The position numbers and the translations under genes were made by a program. The notes under the pieces were generated by a model, which was not told the origin of the DNA, ran no database searches, and saw nothing but the letters and a program-made list of their open reading frames with translations. From a virus, in IMG/VR virus record IMGVR_UViG_3300044669_000031, positions 1 through 44,634 of that record: a stretch of DNA of 44,634 nt, one strand, 5' to 3'. Shown here piece by piece: positions 1-8,584 of the stretch; the stretch's first letter is position 1, and every line of letters begins with the position of its first letter.

Positions 1-1299
1 TCAGGCAGGAACGGGAAGGGCGATGTTATGGTACACGGGCCAGCTAAAGCAGAAGCGCGCGCCGCCGAGTTCGCTCTCCTCACAATGCACGGTGCCGCCC
101 ATGGCCTGGGCGATAGAGTAAACAATCGCCAGCCCCAGACCACATCCACCGGTGGCGCGATCGCGGCTGGGGTCTAAACGTACAAACGGTTCAAACACGG
201 TTTCGCGTGCTTCCGGGGCAATTCCCGGGCCGTCATCCTCAACCGTCAGGCTGGCCTGATTGCCCTGCACATCCAGGCCAATCTGGAGCGTACTTTCGCT
301 GTAGCGCAGGGCGTTGTTGATCAGATTGTCCAGCACGCGCTCCATCAGGCGCATATCGAGCGCGCCGTAATCACCTGGCGTGACGCGCGTACGTAGCGTG
401 CGCTGCGGGTTCACGCTCTGGACATCATCAATGTGGGTTTGCAGCCAGTCAGGCAGGTCCGGCGTGCTGAGGTTGAGTTCGTTCTGCGGGCGGTCGAGGC
501 GGGCGTAAGTAAGCAGCTCCTCAATCAGCGCTTCAAGCTGACCAATATCGCGGTTAAGCGCCTGAGACTCTGATTCCGTCAGATTCTCGCTCATCTCCAG
601 ACGGTAGCGCAGGCGAACCAGCGGCGTACGCAGCTCGTGCGCAATCCCGTCAATCAGTTGCTTCTTGCTGGCGATAAGGGCATTGATATTATCGGCCATC
701 TGGTTAAAGGCCACGCCCAGACGTTCAAAACTGGAACCGCTGTCGAAGTGGATACGCTCGGTAAAATGCCCCTCGCCAAAACGCTGCGCGGCGGATTCGA
801 GTTTCAGCATGTCCTGCCAGTGCGGGCGCATCCAGATAAAGACCGGAAAGGCCAGTGAAATGGCGATAAAGGCCATCAGCGCCATGTCCAGCAGACGCAT
901 CTGGTGCAGATAATAGAGATAGGGCACCGGCCCGACGGCCAGCACGTAGTGGCTGCGAGGAATACGCTGGATAAAGGTATATTTCTCATCCAGCGCGACG
1001 ATGTCGCCCTCGCGCAGACGCTGCATGGCGGGCGGATCGAGTTCGAAATCTTTCAACGGCTCGATGCGTAAATCGAACGACAGATTCAGATCCAGCTCTT
1101 TCAGGGTTTTCGCCCAGTCGTGTGGCGGGATCTCTCTCAGCTCGCTGCGCATCAGATAGAGCGAGCTTTTCATCAGGTCATCCAGCGACTGTCTGCCCGC
1201 ACGTTCGGCGGTAAACTTATACACCAGTCCGACCAGCATAGTCATCACGAGGAAGCAGACAAACAGTAAAAGATAAAACTGCACAAACAGCTTTTTCAT
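1..1299 (-). CDS. rstB: RstB sensor histidine kinase (host gene)
   Basis: This is the inner-membrane sensor kinase of the RstA/RstB two-component system, which belongs to the PhoP/PhoQ-linked network in enterics. The 432 residues match the length of E. coli RstB (433) and the sequence is recognisable throughout. There is an N-terminal membrane segment (about residues 7-27), a periplasmic sensor domain, a second membrane segment (about 135-155), a HAMP region, the phospho-acceptor motif DGIAHELRTPL (His about 220), an N box (NLINNALRY) and the G boxes DDGPGIAP and GCGLGLAI. The gene is complete, with its TGA at the window edge. It normally follows rstA closely in one operon. Here the prophage integrase ends 29 bp upstream, so rstB is cut off from rstA within this window and may depend on a phage transcript or a weak local promoter. 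Confidence 0.97.
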   Translation of the reverse strand: MKKLFVQFYLLLFVCFLVMTMLVGLVYKFTAERAGRQSLDDLMKSSLYLMRSELREIPPHDWAKTLKELDLNLSFDLRIEPLKDFELDPPAMQRLREGDIVALDEKYTFIQRIPRSHYVLAVGPVPYLYYLHQMRLLDMALMAFIAISLAFPVFIWMRPHWQDMLKLESAAQRFGEGHFTERIHFDSGSSFERLGVAFNQMADNINALIASKKQLIDGIAHELRTPLVRLRYRLEMSENLTESESQALNRDIGQLEALIEELLTYARLDRPQNELNLSTPDLPDWLQTHIDDVQSVNPQRTLRTRVTPGDYGALDMRLMERVLDNLINNALRYSESTLQIGLDVQGNQASLTVEDDGPGIAPEARETVFEPFVRLDPSRDRATGGCGLGLAIVYSIAQAMGGTVHCEESELGGARFCFSWPVYHNIALPVPA

Positions 1300-1328
1300 T
1301 AAATATCACCGGGAAATCAAGCAATTAA
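1300..1328. other. Left prophage-host junction (attL region)
   Basis: This 29-bp gap separates the integrase stop codon from the rstB start codon and holds the rstB ribosome-binding site (GGTGA on the minus strand). An integrase at the very end of the phage genome next to a host gene implies that the phage crossover site lies here or just inside the 3' end of int. The exact core cannot be set because the other junction is outside the window. Confidence 0.6.
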
Positions 1329-2609
1329 CTACTTTGTTTTTACTTTCAGGGGCACTATGGGGGCATTTGCATATCCGCCAAAGCGCTGATTCAAAAATGA
1401 TACCTGATCGCTATCGAGAGCATTTATCCACGCAGAGTATACATGGAAGACCATCTCTGCATTCTCATGGCCCATCTGATTCGCTATAAAAGCAGGATTA
1501 GCACCTGCCGACAACATCCAGCATGCGTATGTGTGGCGCAGTTGATAGGGGCGCCTGCGGCGAATACCCGAGCGTCTTACTGTAATATCCCATAATGACA
1601 CAATTGAGCTGACTGAATAGTATGCAGCTTGCTTGCTTTTCTGAGGCCGAGGCATAAACACAAAGTGCAGCTTCTGCGTTTCCGTTTTACCGAACTCCCG
1701 GTGGTGGAAAGTAATTGGTACCTTAGGAGCACTCCCCGTAAGTTCTTTTTGAGCTCGCAAAGCCTCGAGAGCAGGCTCCAGTAATTTTATCGTCCGATAT
1801 CCAGCTTCGGTTTTGGGTGGTCCAAATAATCCTTCCTGCATTAGATTGCGCGCAATGTTTGCTTCGCCGGAATTAAGATCGATATCTTCCCAGGCAAGAG
1901 CGCAAAGCTCCCCGGGCCGAACGCCGGTGTAGGCAAAAAATTGCCACATGTTTTTCTGCTGAGCCGGAGCAGTATTTTTCAACTGCTCAAACTCATGTCT
2001 CAGAAGCGGATCTGGTTTAGTTTGCCCTTTACGAAGCCTTTTTATCCCGACATATGGTTGATATGAAATAACTTTATTTTTAACCGCATAGTCGAGTATT
2101 TGTCGAAGAATGGCCAGATAATAATCTACTGTTCTAACGGCGCGGCCGTTTTTATTTCTCCTCTTTTCTGGGGCGTAGTTTGTCTCGCCAGTCAGTAATT
2201 CCTTTCTCCAGCCCAGAATGTCGCTGTTGGTGATAGATGAAACCAGCGTTTCAGGGCCGATTAGTTTTGTTAACGTTCTTACAGCTATCCCATAGCTTCT
2301 GGTGGCATTGGGTGAGAGATCGACTTTATGGTTTTCATACCAAGTAGATGCAAGTTCGGCGAACGTCGTAATATTTTTAGATGCATAAAACTTTGTTGCT
2401 ACCTTTGACTCCGGAAACACGCCCCGGTAGTCAAAAGTGCCCAATTGAATCTCGCTTACAATTTTAGCCCTCAGATTCCCAGCTTTTTTGATATTCGAAG
2501 CATTTACGATCCATCCTTTCAATGTTTCTCTACATCTAATACCCTGAAACTTGAAGCTTATCCGTATTTTATTGTTGTGGATCTCAACACCCGTTGGCAT
2601 TGCAGCCAT
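1329..2609 (-). CDS. int: Phage integrase, tyrosine recombinase
   Basis: This is a site-specific recombinase that integrates and, with Xis, excises the prophage. The 426 residues contain an N-terminal arm-type DNA-binding domain of the DUF3596 kind (about 1-80), a core-binding SAM-like domain (about 85-190) and a catalytic domain. Visible catalytic motifs are the first Arg in TGVRPGELCALAW (about 230), the H-x-x-R box region YQLRHTYACWML (about 355-365), a later His in MGHENAEM, and the nucleophile Tyr in HVYSAWI (about 390). The start codon overlaps the xis stop by one base (TAATG), which suggests translational coupling. It ends 29 bp from rstB, which marks the left end of the prophage. Confidence 0.95.
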   Translation of the reverse strand: MAAMPTGVEIHNNKIRISFKFQGIRCRETLKGWIVNASNIKKAGNLRAKIVSEIQLGTFDYRGVFPESKVATKFYASKNITTFAELASTWYENHKVDLSPNATRSYGIAVRTLTKLIGPETLVSSITNSDILGWRKELLTGETNYAPEKRRNKNGRAVRTVDYYLAILRQILDYAVKNKVISYQPYVGIKRLRKGQTKPDPLLRHEFEQLKNTAPAQQKNMWQFFAYTGVRPGELCALAWEDIDLNSGEANIARNLMQEGLFGPPKTEAGYRTIKLLEPALEALRAQKELTGSAPKVPITFHHREFGKTETQKLHFVFMPRPQKSKQAAYYSVSSIVSLWDITVRRSGIRRRRPYQLRHTYACWMLSAGANPAFIANQMGHENAEMVFHVYSAWINALDSDQVSFLNQRFGGYANAPIVPLKVKTK

Positions 2610-2824
2610 TATGCCTCCTTCACAAACCTGTTAATGTTTGGGATGTTGTACCAGACAAGTCCTCGCTCTTCGGAACTACTTCCATCTAATGGGATTCTCT
2701 TAAAATGAACACCTTCTACCCATAAAGTTTGGCGATAACTTTTAATCTGACGATCGGTAAGGCCTGTCTTCTCTTTTAGTTTTGAAGCAACGCCCCATTC
2801 AGAATCGTAAATTACCTGTGCCAT
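2609..2824 (-). CDS. xis: Excisionase (DUF1233-type)
   Basis: This is a 71-residue basic winged-helix-like protein of the size and position of phage excisionases, which bend DNA and direct Int towards excision. The N-terminal part (EWGVASKLKEKTGLTDRQI, then KSYRQTLWVEGVHF) has the usual pattern of the DUF1233 putative excisionase family. A good ribosome-binding site (GAGG, 6 nt) precedes the ATG. The stop overlaps the int start by one base. Assignment rests on family resemblance plus location next to int. Confidence 0.85.
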   Translation of the reverse strand: MAQVIYDSEWGVASKLKEKTGLTDRQIKSYRQTLWVEGVHFKRIPLDGSSSEERGLVWYNIPNINRFVKEA

Positions 2825-2840
2825 AGTCCACCTCAGGTAA

Positions 2841-2864
2841 CCGGCACGAGTATAGAAGTGCCGG
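2841..2864. repeat. Inverted repeat upstream of xis
   Basis: A 7-bp perfect inverted repeat (CCGGCAC / GTGCCGG) with a 10-nt loop sits in the 64-bp gap between the xis start and the upstream gene. It has no T-tract on either strand, so it is not a clear terminator. It could be a processing hairpin or a protein site; the role is unknown. Confidence 0.4.
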
Positions 2865-2888
2865 GGTTATGACGTTGATAAATCGTTA

Positions 2889-3131
2889 TCAGGCAATCTG
2901 CCCGGGAAGGGCACGCAAGCGGCGCATGCCTGTCATGGCCGTGGCTACATAGCTCGTCTTGCGGTTTACCACCTCCACCCAGACCTTCACACCTTCAACC
3001 TTCACCGTATAAGTCTCTTTCATCTTGCTGCGCCCATAGTCGCCATATCGTTGCTGGTGGGTTGCCAGCGCGATGTCGCATGCCTGACGCGCTAACGGGG
3101 ATTGCTGGCTACCTCGGTTAATCAGTCGCAT
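2889..3131 (-). CDS. Small conserved phage protein (DUF4060-like)
   Basis: This 80-residue protein has no known function. From memory the pattern of RLINRG near the start, ERYGDYG-like residues (here QRYGDYGRSKM) and VEVVNRKTSYVATAM matches the DUF4060 family found in the left early region of lambdoid phages. I chose the second ATG (3131) because GGAG lies 6 nt upstream of it; the first in-frame ATG at 3137 touches that site directly. Its 5' end overlaps the 3' end of the upstream ASCH-like gene by 14 nt, so the two are co-transcribed. Family name is from memory. Confidence 0.75.
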   Translation of the reverse strand: MRLINRGSQQSPLARQACDIALATHQQRYGDYGRSKMKETYTVKVEGVKVWVEVVNRKTSYVATAMTGMRRLRALPGQIA

Positions 3132-3759
3132 GACCATCTCCTTCGATACGCTTAAACTCGATCACCCATACCCATGGGTTAGCCTGCCAGCTGTCAGAAC
3201 CGTAGATAGAACGCCATAACGCTGCGTAAGCCTCTTTTACGTCACGGGCCGAGGAGCCAGAAATTCCCTCGGAACGTGCGTCTTTCTCACTGATATCGTT
3301 CAGCTGCTCGACCCGTACATCGGTGATCTCCAGTAAAAGCCGACTGGCCCAGCGCGGCATGTGGATGCTGGGTGTCCAGCGGACATCCTCAGCCGGCGGA
3401 ACGTTCTCGTAATGAGCTGGAACATGCGCAGGGTAATTCGCGCGATAAAGTTTTAGATCCGGCGCGCTGGCTCCAGCCTCTGCCCACGTTTCCCGCACCC
3501 AGATGCGGTCGCCGACGTCGCCGAACGGGCACGCGTCGCCGACCAGCCCGCCCCAGCCGCCTTTGCCGTTCTGCATTTCTTCTTCAACATGAAGCATTGT
3601 TTTGAAAACGTTGCTGGGCCACCAGTGGCCGCCGCGTGGTGCCGGGCAAGGATCGGGTTGAGGCTTCATAACACGGCGCGTCTGTGTCTTCTTGCCGTCG
3701 AGGATGGCACGCACCATCTCACCGTTAAAAATCATTCCGCGTTCGATAATTTTCGTCAT
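3118..3759 (-). CDS. ASCH-domain-like phage protein
   Basis: A 213-residue protein of the ASCH/PUA-like type that is common in enteric phage early regions. The opening (GMIFNGEMVRAILDGKKTQTRR) is the typical start of these proteins, and the segment GDRIWVRETWAE followed by MPRWASRLLLEITDVRVEQL forms the conserved beta-barrel core. ASCH domains are thought to bind RNA or nucleotides; the role in phages is not established. It lies in the leftward early operon just downstream of recT and overlaps the next gene. An alternative start is Met9. Confidence 0.8.
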   Translation of the reverse strand: MTKIIERGMIFNGEMVRAILDGKKTQTRRVMKPQPDPCPAPRGGHWWPSNVFKTMLHVEEEMQNGKGGWGGLVGDACPFGDVGDRIWVRETWAEAGASAPDLKLYRANYPAHVPAHYENVPPAEDVRWTPSIHMPRWASRLLLEITDVRVEQLNDISEKDARSEGISGSSARDVKEAYAALWRSIYGSDSWQANPWVWVIEFKRIEGDGHATD

Positions 3760-3793
3760 GTCGTTGCCGGGAGGGCGAACCCTCCCGCCTCCC

Positions 3794-4903
3794 TTAGGCC
3801 ACGTATTCCGGTTTCATATCCGCCAGGTTGGTGAGATACCCCTGATACAATTCATCGCCAAGGCGAGGCTTCAGGAACTCCAGTTTCTTCTCTACGTCTG
3901 CAAACGCAGATTTAGCTTCTTCGCTTCCTGGTTTTGGCAGCCCATTAATGAGATCCGCAATTTTGTTGTTGGCGTTGATTTGGTGGAAACGACCGAGAGC
4001 TTTATTTTTAAGCTCTGTATGAAGATTTGCGCCCAGTTCATTTTTTAACGCGTCAATCCTGGAGCCTATCTCCTTGGCCTCATTTGCAACTTCTGCAGAT
4101 GAGATCTGCTGGCGGAATTCTTCGGCAATGATTTCGGCATCAAAACTTCCTTCCTGATCGGAATACCCTCTATCAGCCTGCTCGATCAATGGTGAGCCAG
4201 AAGCTGGTGGCGTAATGTCTTTCTCCTTCTGCCAGACCATTTCCGTTCCACGCTCGAGCATCTCCATAATTTCCGAGTTATTTGGCAGACGGCGGCAGAG
4301 ACGGTGCGCAGCAGATTTGCGCGCCATTGATTCATACCAGTCAACCCACGGACCCTTATCGCTGTTTTTGCTGGCGGCGCGAACTTTTGCAATGTCGTCA
4401 AGGTTCAGCCATTCGAACTGAAATTCCCCTGTTTTCATTCGGGCATATGCGACAGCCCCGATCATCTCGCCCCGGGCCCCCAATGTTGGTTCGTAGTGGA
4501 TATGTTCTCCACTGTCATCAAGCCAGACGCGAAATTTATCGTTCTCGTAAACTGCACGAGCTGCAATAATCGATATTTCACCCGACTGACGAGCACGTTT
4601 TAAAACGCCATCAATCATCGGCATATATTGTGCGATTAATTTCCAGTTGCCGTCTGCCTGTTTTTTCTTGTAGACCACCATCGCCGCTTCGCGGTTATCC
4701 GGAATAAGCCCGTCTTTAGCACATGCAGTCAGAGCATTGATAACGGACTGACGATCGGCGTTATACAGATCAATATTTGCAGCCAGAGCTACTGCTGCGG
4801 CGTTAGTGAATCGGTCGAAGCTGACATGTGCAGGCAGCAATGACTGAACCGGAACAAGTTCGCGATCAAGGTTTGCTTTTATATCAATGAGCATATTAGA
4901 CAT
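3794..4903 (-). CDS. recT: RecT single-strand annealing recombinase
   Basis: RecT anneals complementary single strands and promotes strand exchange during phage recombination, working with the RecE exonuclease encoded just upstream. The first 230 residues show the RecT family pattern (LYNADRQSVINALTACAKDGL, AQYMPMIDGVLKRARQSGEI, then an SAAHRLCRRLP segment). At 369 residues it is about 100 longer than E. coli RecT (269); the extra C-terminal part is charged and helical and is not recognised. The start is supported by AAGGAG 6 nt upstream. The gap to recE is 11 bp, a typical recET operon. Confidence 0.95.
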   Translation of the reverse strand: MSNMLIDIKANLDRELVPVQSLLPAHVSFDRFTNAAAVALAANIDLYNADRQSVINALTACAKDGLIPDNREAAMVVYKKKQADGNWKLIAQYMPMIDGVLKRARQSGEISIIAARAVYENDKFRVWLDDSGEHIHYEPTLGARGEMIGAVAYARMKTGEFQFEWLNLDDIAKVRAASKNSDKGPWVDWYESMARKSAAHRLCRRLPNNSEIMEMLERGTEMVWQKEKDITPPASGSPLIEQADRGYSDQEGSFDAEIIAEEFRQQISSAEVANEAKEIGSRIDALKNELGANLHTELKNKALGRFHQINANNKIADLINGLPKPGSEEAKSAFADVEKKLEFLKPRLGDELYQGYLTNLADMKPEYVA

Positions 4904-4914
4904 ATTGTTTCTCC

Positions 4915-7900
4915 TTATTCCGCATCCAGTGCTTCAAGACGACGAGTGTCATAATCATTCAGATCGTCGGTGTAGGCTTCAGTGATTGGTGCAGGCCAGT
5001 AGCCTGTTTCCATGGCTTCTTCAATCTGGCGCAGTGCCCGGCGGTATTCTTTGCGACCCAGTTCCAACAGCATGGGGGAAGCATCCACCACAGCCACCCA
5101 ATGGTAACCGGGGTCTTTGTTCACGAAGATCCAGGTGAATTTATCCAGCCCTGCAACATCGCAATACATCGCTGCGCTTAGGTGGTAATCGCGGTCGATA
5201 ATTTCACGATGAAGCCGGTCTTTCAGTTTGTCCTGGCGTACATACCCAAGACTTACCGTTTTCAGGTCAGCGCAGATGCTTTCGTAAGGGAGGCGGATCT
5301 CTATGTCAGGACGTACGCGCACCTCAAGCCCGGTCTCTTCATCGAACCCGAAATAACTGACCTCCGACTGTCTGGCTGGATGGTTTAACAGGCGGCTGGC
5401 ATCCTTATAGGCCTGAAGAGCATCATTGATATTTTTTATCAGCTCGTACATCTCAACGCTTATAGTCTCTTTACCTGCATTTGCCGCTTCCTGCTGTTCA
5501 TGCCAGTCGTCGGCAAAGACTACGTCAGGGCGGATCGTGCGAACGATTTCGGCCAGTTGCTCTTTAGTGCCGCTGACGTTGTAAGGGATAAACTTAGCAC
5601 GCTCCTGTTCAGCGAACTCAGGTGCTACAGTTGCTATCTGATCCAGCAACTGATCACGAGTGCCGCTGGTTTTAAGCATCGGTTTCAGGCTGGCATTGTA
5701 TTCTTTGATACATGCTTTCATTGCTGTAGCGGTTGGTTTTGTTTCCGCAGGTATCCGCTGAAATTCTTCCGGAAGAGACATGTATAAATTAGCGGTCTCC
5801 TCGGCACCTGCACTCAGAGAAAGCGGAGGCGTGAGGTTGCCGTTGTATTCTTCAATCCATGCCTTAAGTTCATCCGGGCTCATTAAAGCAGGCAGAGTTG
5901 CGTTGTATTCTTTGATGATCGCAACCATCTCTCCTGTCGTGGATACCACGCCTTCCGGCATTTTTTCTGGCAGAGCGTAGTTATCAGAAAATTTTTCTGG
6001 TTCCAGCACAAAACTGTGTGTGGCGCGACCAAAAATGAAAGCCGGGTTATCCTGCTGGGAAATGGTTTTGGCAACGTGGCGAACATTGAAGTACATCAGG
6101 CTGACGCGAGCATCTTTAATCTGCGTGCTGCTGAGCCCGTTCGCTGCGTGGTAAACGTCATTCGGCACCCCTTCATAGCGACCGGGTTCGAAATAAGTCG
6201 GCCATGTCTGCTCTGGTTCGTCCAGACTCTGTTCTGGCGCGATTTGATGTTCTTCCTGCTCGGTATGGCTTACTGAATCGCTGTTTTGGTTGTCAGATCC
6301 AGTATTCTGGTTTACATCGGACAGATCTTGATTTGCCAGGCTTGGCGCAGCAGATGCCAGAATCTCAGCGACAGATTTCTCTACGGTAATTGTTTCTTCA
6401 CCAGCGCAAGCACGGCTTTCGCCTGACTGCATCGCGTTTTCGCTTTGAGACAATGCATCACCAGCCGGTTCTTCATTGTCATTATTGTTTTGAACCTGCA
6501 CATAGCTGGTGGTCTCCACTTCCGTTTTTTCGCCTGCATTTGAGGCGGTTTTTACCCATTTCGAATCATCAGGGTCGCTGATGCCTGGAACAAATTCACC
6601 GCGCCCGGCAGCAAGCTGATGATCAACTTCTTCAGTAGATGGCTGTTGCTCTTCATTGGTACCTGCCATAGGCATAGGCAAAGAAGAACGACCACAGGCG
6701 ATATCAACCACCAGTTCGTCAGGGTGGGCGTGATCAGTTTCGGTCATGACGCGGTTGAGGTGCTCGCAGTGTTTGCCGTGATCTCTCCAGAGCCCCTTTG
6801 GTGTGGTTTTGACAGTTGCGACATTGCAGGCGCGGGAGTAGTCCATGCCGCCAGGCATATCGTCGAAAATCTTGCAGGTGGCAAGGTACTCATCGAGAAC
6901 ATCACCGTCCCCGGGCCAGTTGAGGTTCATGATGGCGTTAGCTTTCGCGTCAACTTCAAGTGACGGTGCATAAATATCGAATTCATATTCGCGGGCAAGC
7001 AGACCTAGAGCGATTTCGTAATCACGGCCAGTTTTTGTCAACGGAGTGAGTCGGTCAGACGTAATGCCACCGCCAGCATTCGCACCGGAAGGGGTTCGGT
7101 TGATTTCGCTAACGCGATTTCCTTTCGCCCACTCTTTCACCAGCAGTCCACGGTCTAAATGTGACGTTTCTGCCCATACCTGCGTGAACTTCAACACCAG
7201 TGAAAGTTCGTGACGTTTTTCCATATCGAAAACGTCTCGTACCGCTTTGGTGTATTTCCATAAAAACGGTATATCCAGTTTATGGATTTTATCCACGCTG
7301 GTGGCAGCGAGCAGCAGGTTCTGGACATATCCATTATCGGTGTCCATCTCCAGTCGGGCGATTTCGTGATATTCACCCTGAGTAAGGTGATAGCGATGTG
7401 CGTCAGACGTAAGCTGTGACAGCAGCTGCTTGCGGAACGACATTTTCACGATTGGATACTGCGTGTTTTCGTCGTCTCCGGCGCCGATCTTCAGCTCCGT
7501 GTTGGTTGATGGTACCGAGCCAGCATCATTCAGAGCCTGTTCATCGACGATCTCTCCAGTGGAAGTATCCACGCCATCGACGATAGTGTTTCCACTCTGA
7601 TCTGATGTATTTGATGCAGGATGTGAAGGCAGGGAAACGCCGGGGATTTGCTCCCATGTCATCCCATCTTCACCCAGGTGGTAATAATCACAAAAGGTAA
7701 AACTTATTTCGCCTTCAGGTGGCAGTTCGTTTACAACCGGGAAATTAGTTGCAACCGATTTGAAATAGTCTTTAAATTTGCGCCCTGATTTAAGGAGCAA
7801 ATAATCCAGCGTAGCACTAACAGCGTCAAAATCATCACTGCACCACAATACTGCGTCAGGCTGGCCAGATGACTTTTTTGCCCGGCGGACGAGAAAAACT

Positions 7901-7917
7901 GGTTTTATATCATTCAT
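4915..7917 (-). CDS. recE: RecE-type exonuclease VIII
   Basis: This is the 5'-3' double-strand exonuclease that produces the single strands used by RecT. The product is 1000 residues, against 866 for E. coli RecE. The C-terminal nuclease domain begins near residue 600 (GRYEGVPNDVYH, then GLSSTQIKDARVS) and has the active-site pattern His in RATHSF (about 634), Asp in VRVRPD (about 867) and Asp-x-Lys in ADLKTV (about 882-884). The N-terminal 600 residues are poorly conserved and acidic. An insertion of about 170 residues lies between the first and second catalytic elements and repeats the motif EYNxxLxP three times. The upstream leader is highly structured. Confidence 0.93.
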   Translation of the reverse strand: MNDIKPVFLVRRAKKSSGQPDAVLWCSDDFDAVSATLDYLLLKSGRKFKDYFKSVATNFPVVNELPPEGEISFTFCDYYHLGEDGMTWEQIPGVSLPSHPASNTSDQSGNTIVDGVDTSTGEIVDEQALNDAGSVPSTNTELKIGAGDDENTQYPIVKMSFRKQLLSQLTSDAHRYHLTQGEYHEIARLEMDTDNGYVQNLLLAATSVDKIHKLDIPFLWKYTKAVRDVFDMEKRHELSLVLKFTQVWAETSHLDRGLLVKEWAKGNRVSEINRTPSGANAGGGITSDRLTPLTKTGRDYEIALGLLAREYEFDIYAPSLEVDAKANAIMNLNWPGDGDVLDEYLATCKIFDDMPGGMDYSRACNVATVKTTPKGLWRDHGKHCEHLNRVMTETDHAHPDELVVDIACGRSSLPMPMAGTNEEQQPSTEEVDHQLAAGRGEFVPGISDPDDSKWVKTASNAGEKTEVETTSYVQVQNNNDNEEPAGDALSQSENAMQSGESRACAGEETITVEKSVAEILASAAPSLANQDLSDVNQNTGSDNQNSDSVSHTEQEEHQIAPEQSLDEPEQTWPTYFEPGRYEGVPNDVYHAANGLSSTQIKDARVSLMYFNVRHVAKTISQQDNPAFIFGRATHSFVLEPEKFSDNYALPEKMPEGVVSTTGEMVAIIKEYNATLPALMSPDELKAWIEEYNGNLTPPLSLSAGAEETANLYMSLPEEFQRIPAETKPTATAMKACIKEYNASLKPMLKTSGTRDQLLDQIATVAPEFAEQERAKFIPYNVSGTKEQLAEIVRTIRPDVVFADDWHEQQEAANAGKETISVEMYELIKNINDALQAYKDASRLLNHPARQSEVSYFGFDEETGLEVRVRPDIEIRLPYESICADLKTVSLGYVRQDKLKDRLHREIIDRDYHLSAAMYCDVAGLDKFTWIFVNKDPGYHWVAVVDASPMLLELGRKEYRRALRQIEEAMETGYWPAPITEAYTDDLNDYDTRRLEALDAE

Positions 7918-7951
7918 GACACTTTGTCCTCTTATCGTGTAGACTGGAGGT
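7916..7951 (+). promoter_or_regulatory. Candidate rightward promoter for a small RNA
   Basis: On the plus strand ATGACA (7916-7921) and TAGACT (7940-7945) match a sigma-70 -35 and -10 at 5/6 and 4/6 positions with an 18-bp spacer. The -35 overlaps the recE start codon on the other strand. Transcription from here would run through the hairpin-rich segment to the terminator at 8021-8044. This is sequence-based only. Confidence 0.35.
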
Positions 7952-8044
7952 GCCTGAAAGACACCTCATATTTACCTGGGGAATGTCCGGTTCGCTTTGG
8001 TCGGTGAGACCGGACGGGCAGGCCCGCTTCGGTGGGCCTTTTTT
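7947..8044 (+). ncRNA. Candidate structured small RNA antisense to the recE leader
   Basis: This roughly 95-nt plus-strand segment can fold into three hairpins. The first is GAGGTG/CACCTC around a 9-nt loop (7947-7967), the second is a TCCGGT/ACCGGA stem (about 7988-8015), and the third is a strong intrinsic terminator, GGCCCGC-TTCG-GTGGGCC followed by six T. The T-tract is on the plus strand while every annotated gene nearby is on the minus strand, so the terminator has no protein-coding transcript to serve. A short antisense RNA to the recE leader would explain it. The alternative is a structured recE 5' leader read on the minus strand. No Rfam family is claimed. Confidence 0.45.
8021..8044 (+). 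terminator. Intrinsic terminator, rightward
   Basis: A 7-bp GC-rich stem (GGCCCGC / GTGGGCC, one G-U pair) with a TTCG tetraloop is followed by TTTTTT. It is oriented rightward, opposite to recE and to the gene whose stop codon it touches at 8043. Confidence 0.75.
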
Positions 8045-8330
8045 AATGCACAGTGATAAATGCGCGTTCCATAAACGTGCGCTTATGCTGGCGGTAATTG
8101 CCGTGGCCACTCTTGTCACCGTCGTTAATTTTCACCGCCAACAGGCCGATGGCCTCGACAGCACAGTGAGGGCAGTCGAAGGAGTCCAGAACGTAACCAC
8201 CATCAAGCACAACGGTAATTTCACCGTTTTCAGCGGTATGAATCAGGCCAGATACTTTCTTGTCGCAGTTGAACAAAGCGATGTTTTTATTAATCGCTTT
8301 CAGATTTAATTCGACTTTTACGATTTCCAT
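8043..8330 (-). CDS. Hypothetical early phage protein with a CPHC motif
   Basis: A 95-residue protein that I do not recognise with confidence. It has a beta-rich first half (VKVELNLKAINKNIALF), a central Cys pair in DCPHCAVEA (about residue 53-58) that may bind metal, and a basic C-terminus. AAGGAA lies upstream of the ATG at a suitable distance. It is the first gene upstream of recE in the leftward operon. The six-T terminator of the opposite strand overlaps its stop codon. Confidence 0.7.
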   Translation of the reverse strand: MEIVKVELNLKAINKNIALFNCDKKVSGLIHTAENGEITVVLDGGYVLDSFDCPHCAVEAIGLLAVKINDGDKSGHGNYRQHKRTFMERAFITVH

Positions 8331-8416
8331 AAAATGTTCCTTTTGGTTTATTTAGGGTGTAAGAATCCACGCCAAATTAATGGCGAATTTTTCAAGTCAT
8401 ATTTCGGTGGTGCTAA

Positions 8417-8575
8417 TTAACCTTCGTGCGCCATTTGGTCATGTGACGCGCATTTATTCGAGCAGTATTCTTTCTCTTTGCGCGCAAGCTGTGAGCCGTT
8501 GCGGTAGATAAGTGTGCTCTTTACTTCTTTTCCATACTCAATCGGTTTGCGGCAATATCCGCATTGTTTTTCCAT
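8417..8575 (-). CDS. Small zinc-ribbon-like phage protein, 52 residues
   Basis: This short open frame was found by reading the minus strand directly. The ATG at 8575 is preceded by an excellent ribosome-binding site (AAGGAGG) that also contains the stop codon of the next gene upstream. The product begins MEKQCGYCRKPIEYGKEVKS and carries a second Cys pair, YCSNKCASH, so it has a CxxC...CxxxC pattern that probably binds zinc. Similar 50-residue proteins occur in the left operon of lambdoid prophages. Function unknown. Confidence 0.75.
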   Translation of the reverse strand: MEKQCGYCRKPIEYGKEVKSTLIYRNGSQLARKEKEYCSNKCASHDQMAHEG

Positions 8576-8584
8576 TTAGCCTCC

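Noticed and set aside
7950-8309. 119-residue plus-strand frame upstream of recE
   Set aside because: It runs through a terminator T-tract and is antisense to the better supported 95-residue gene.
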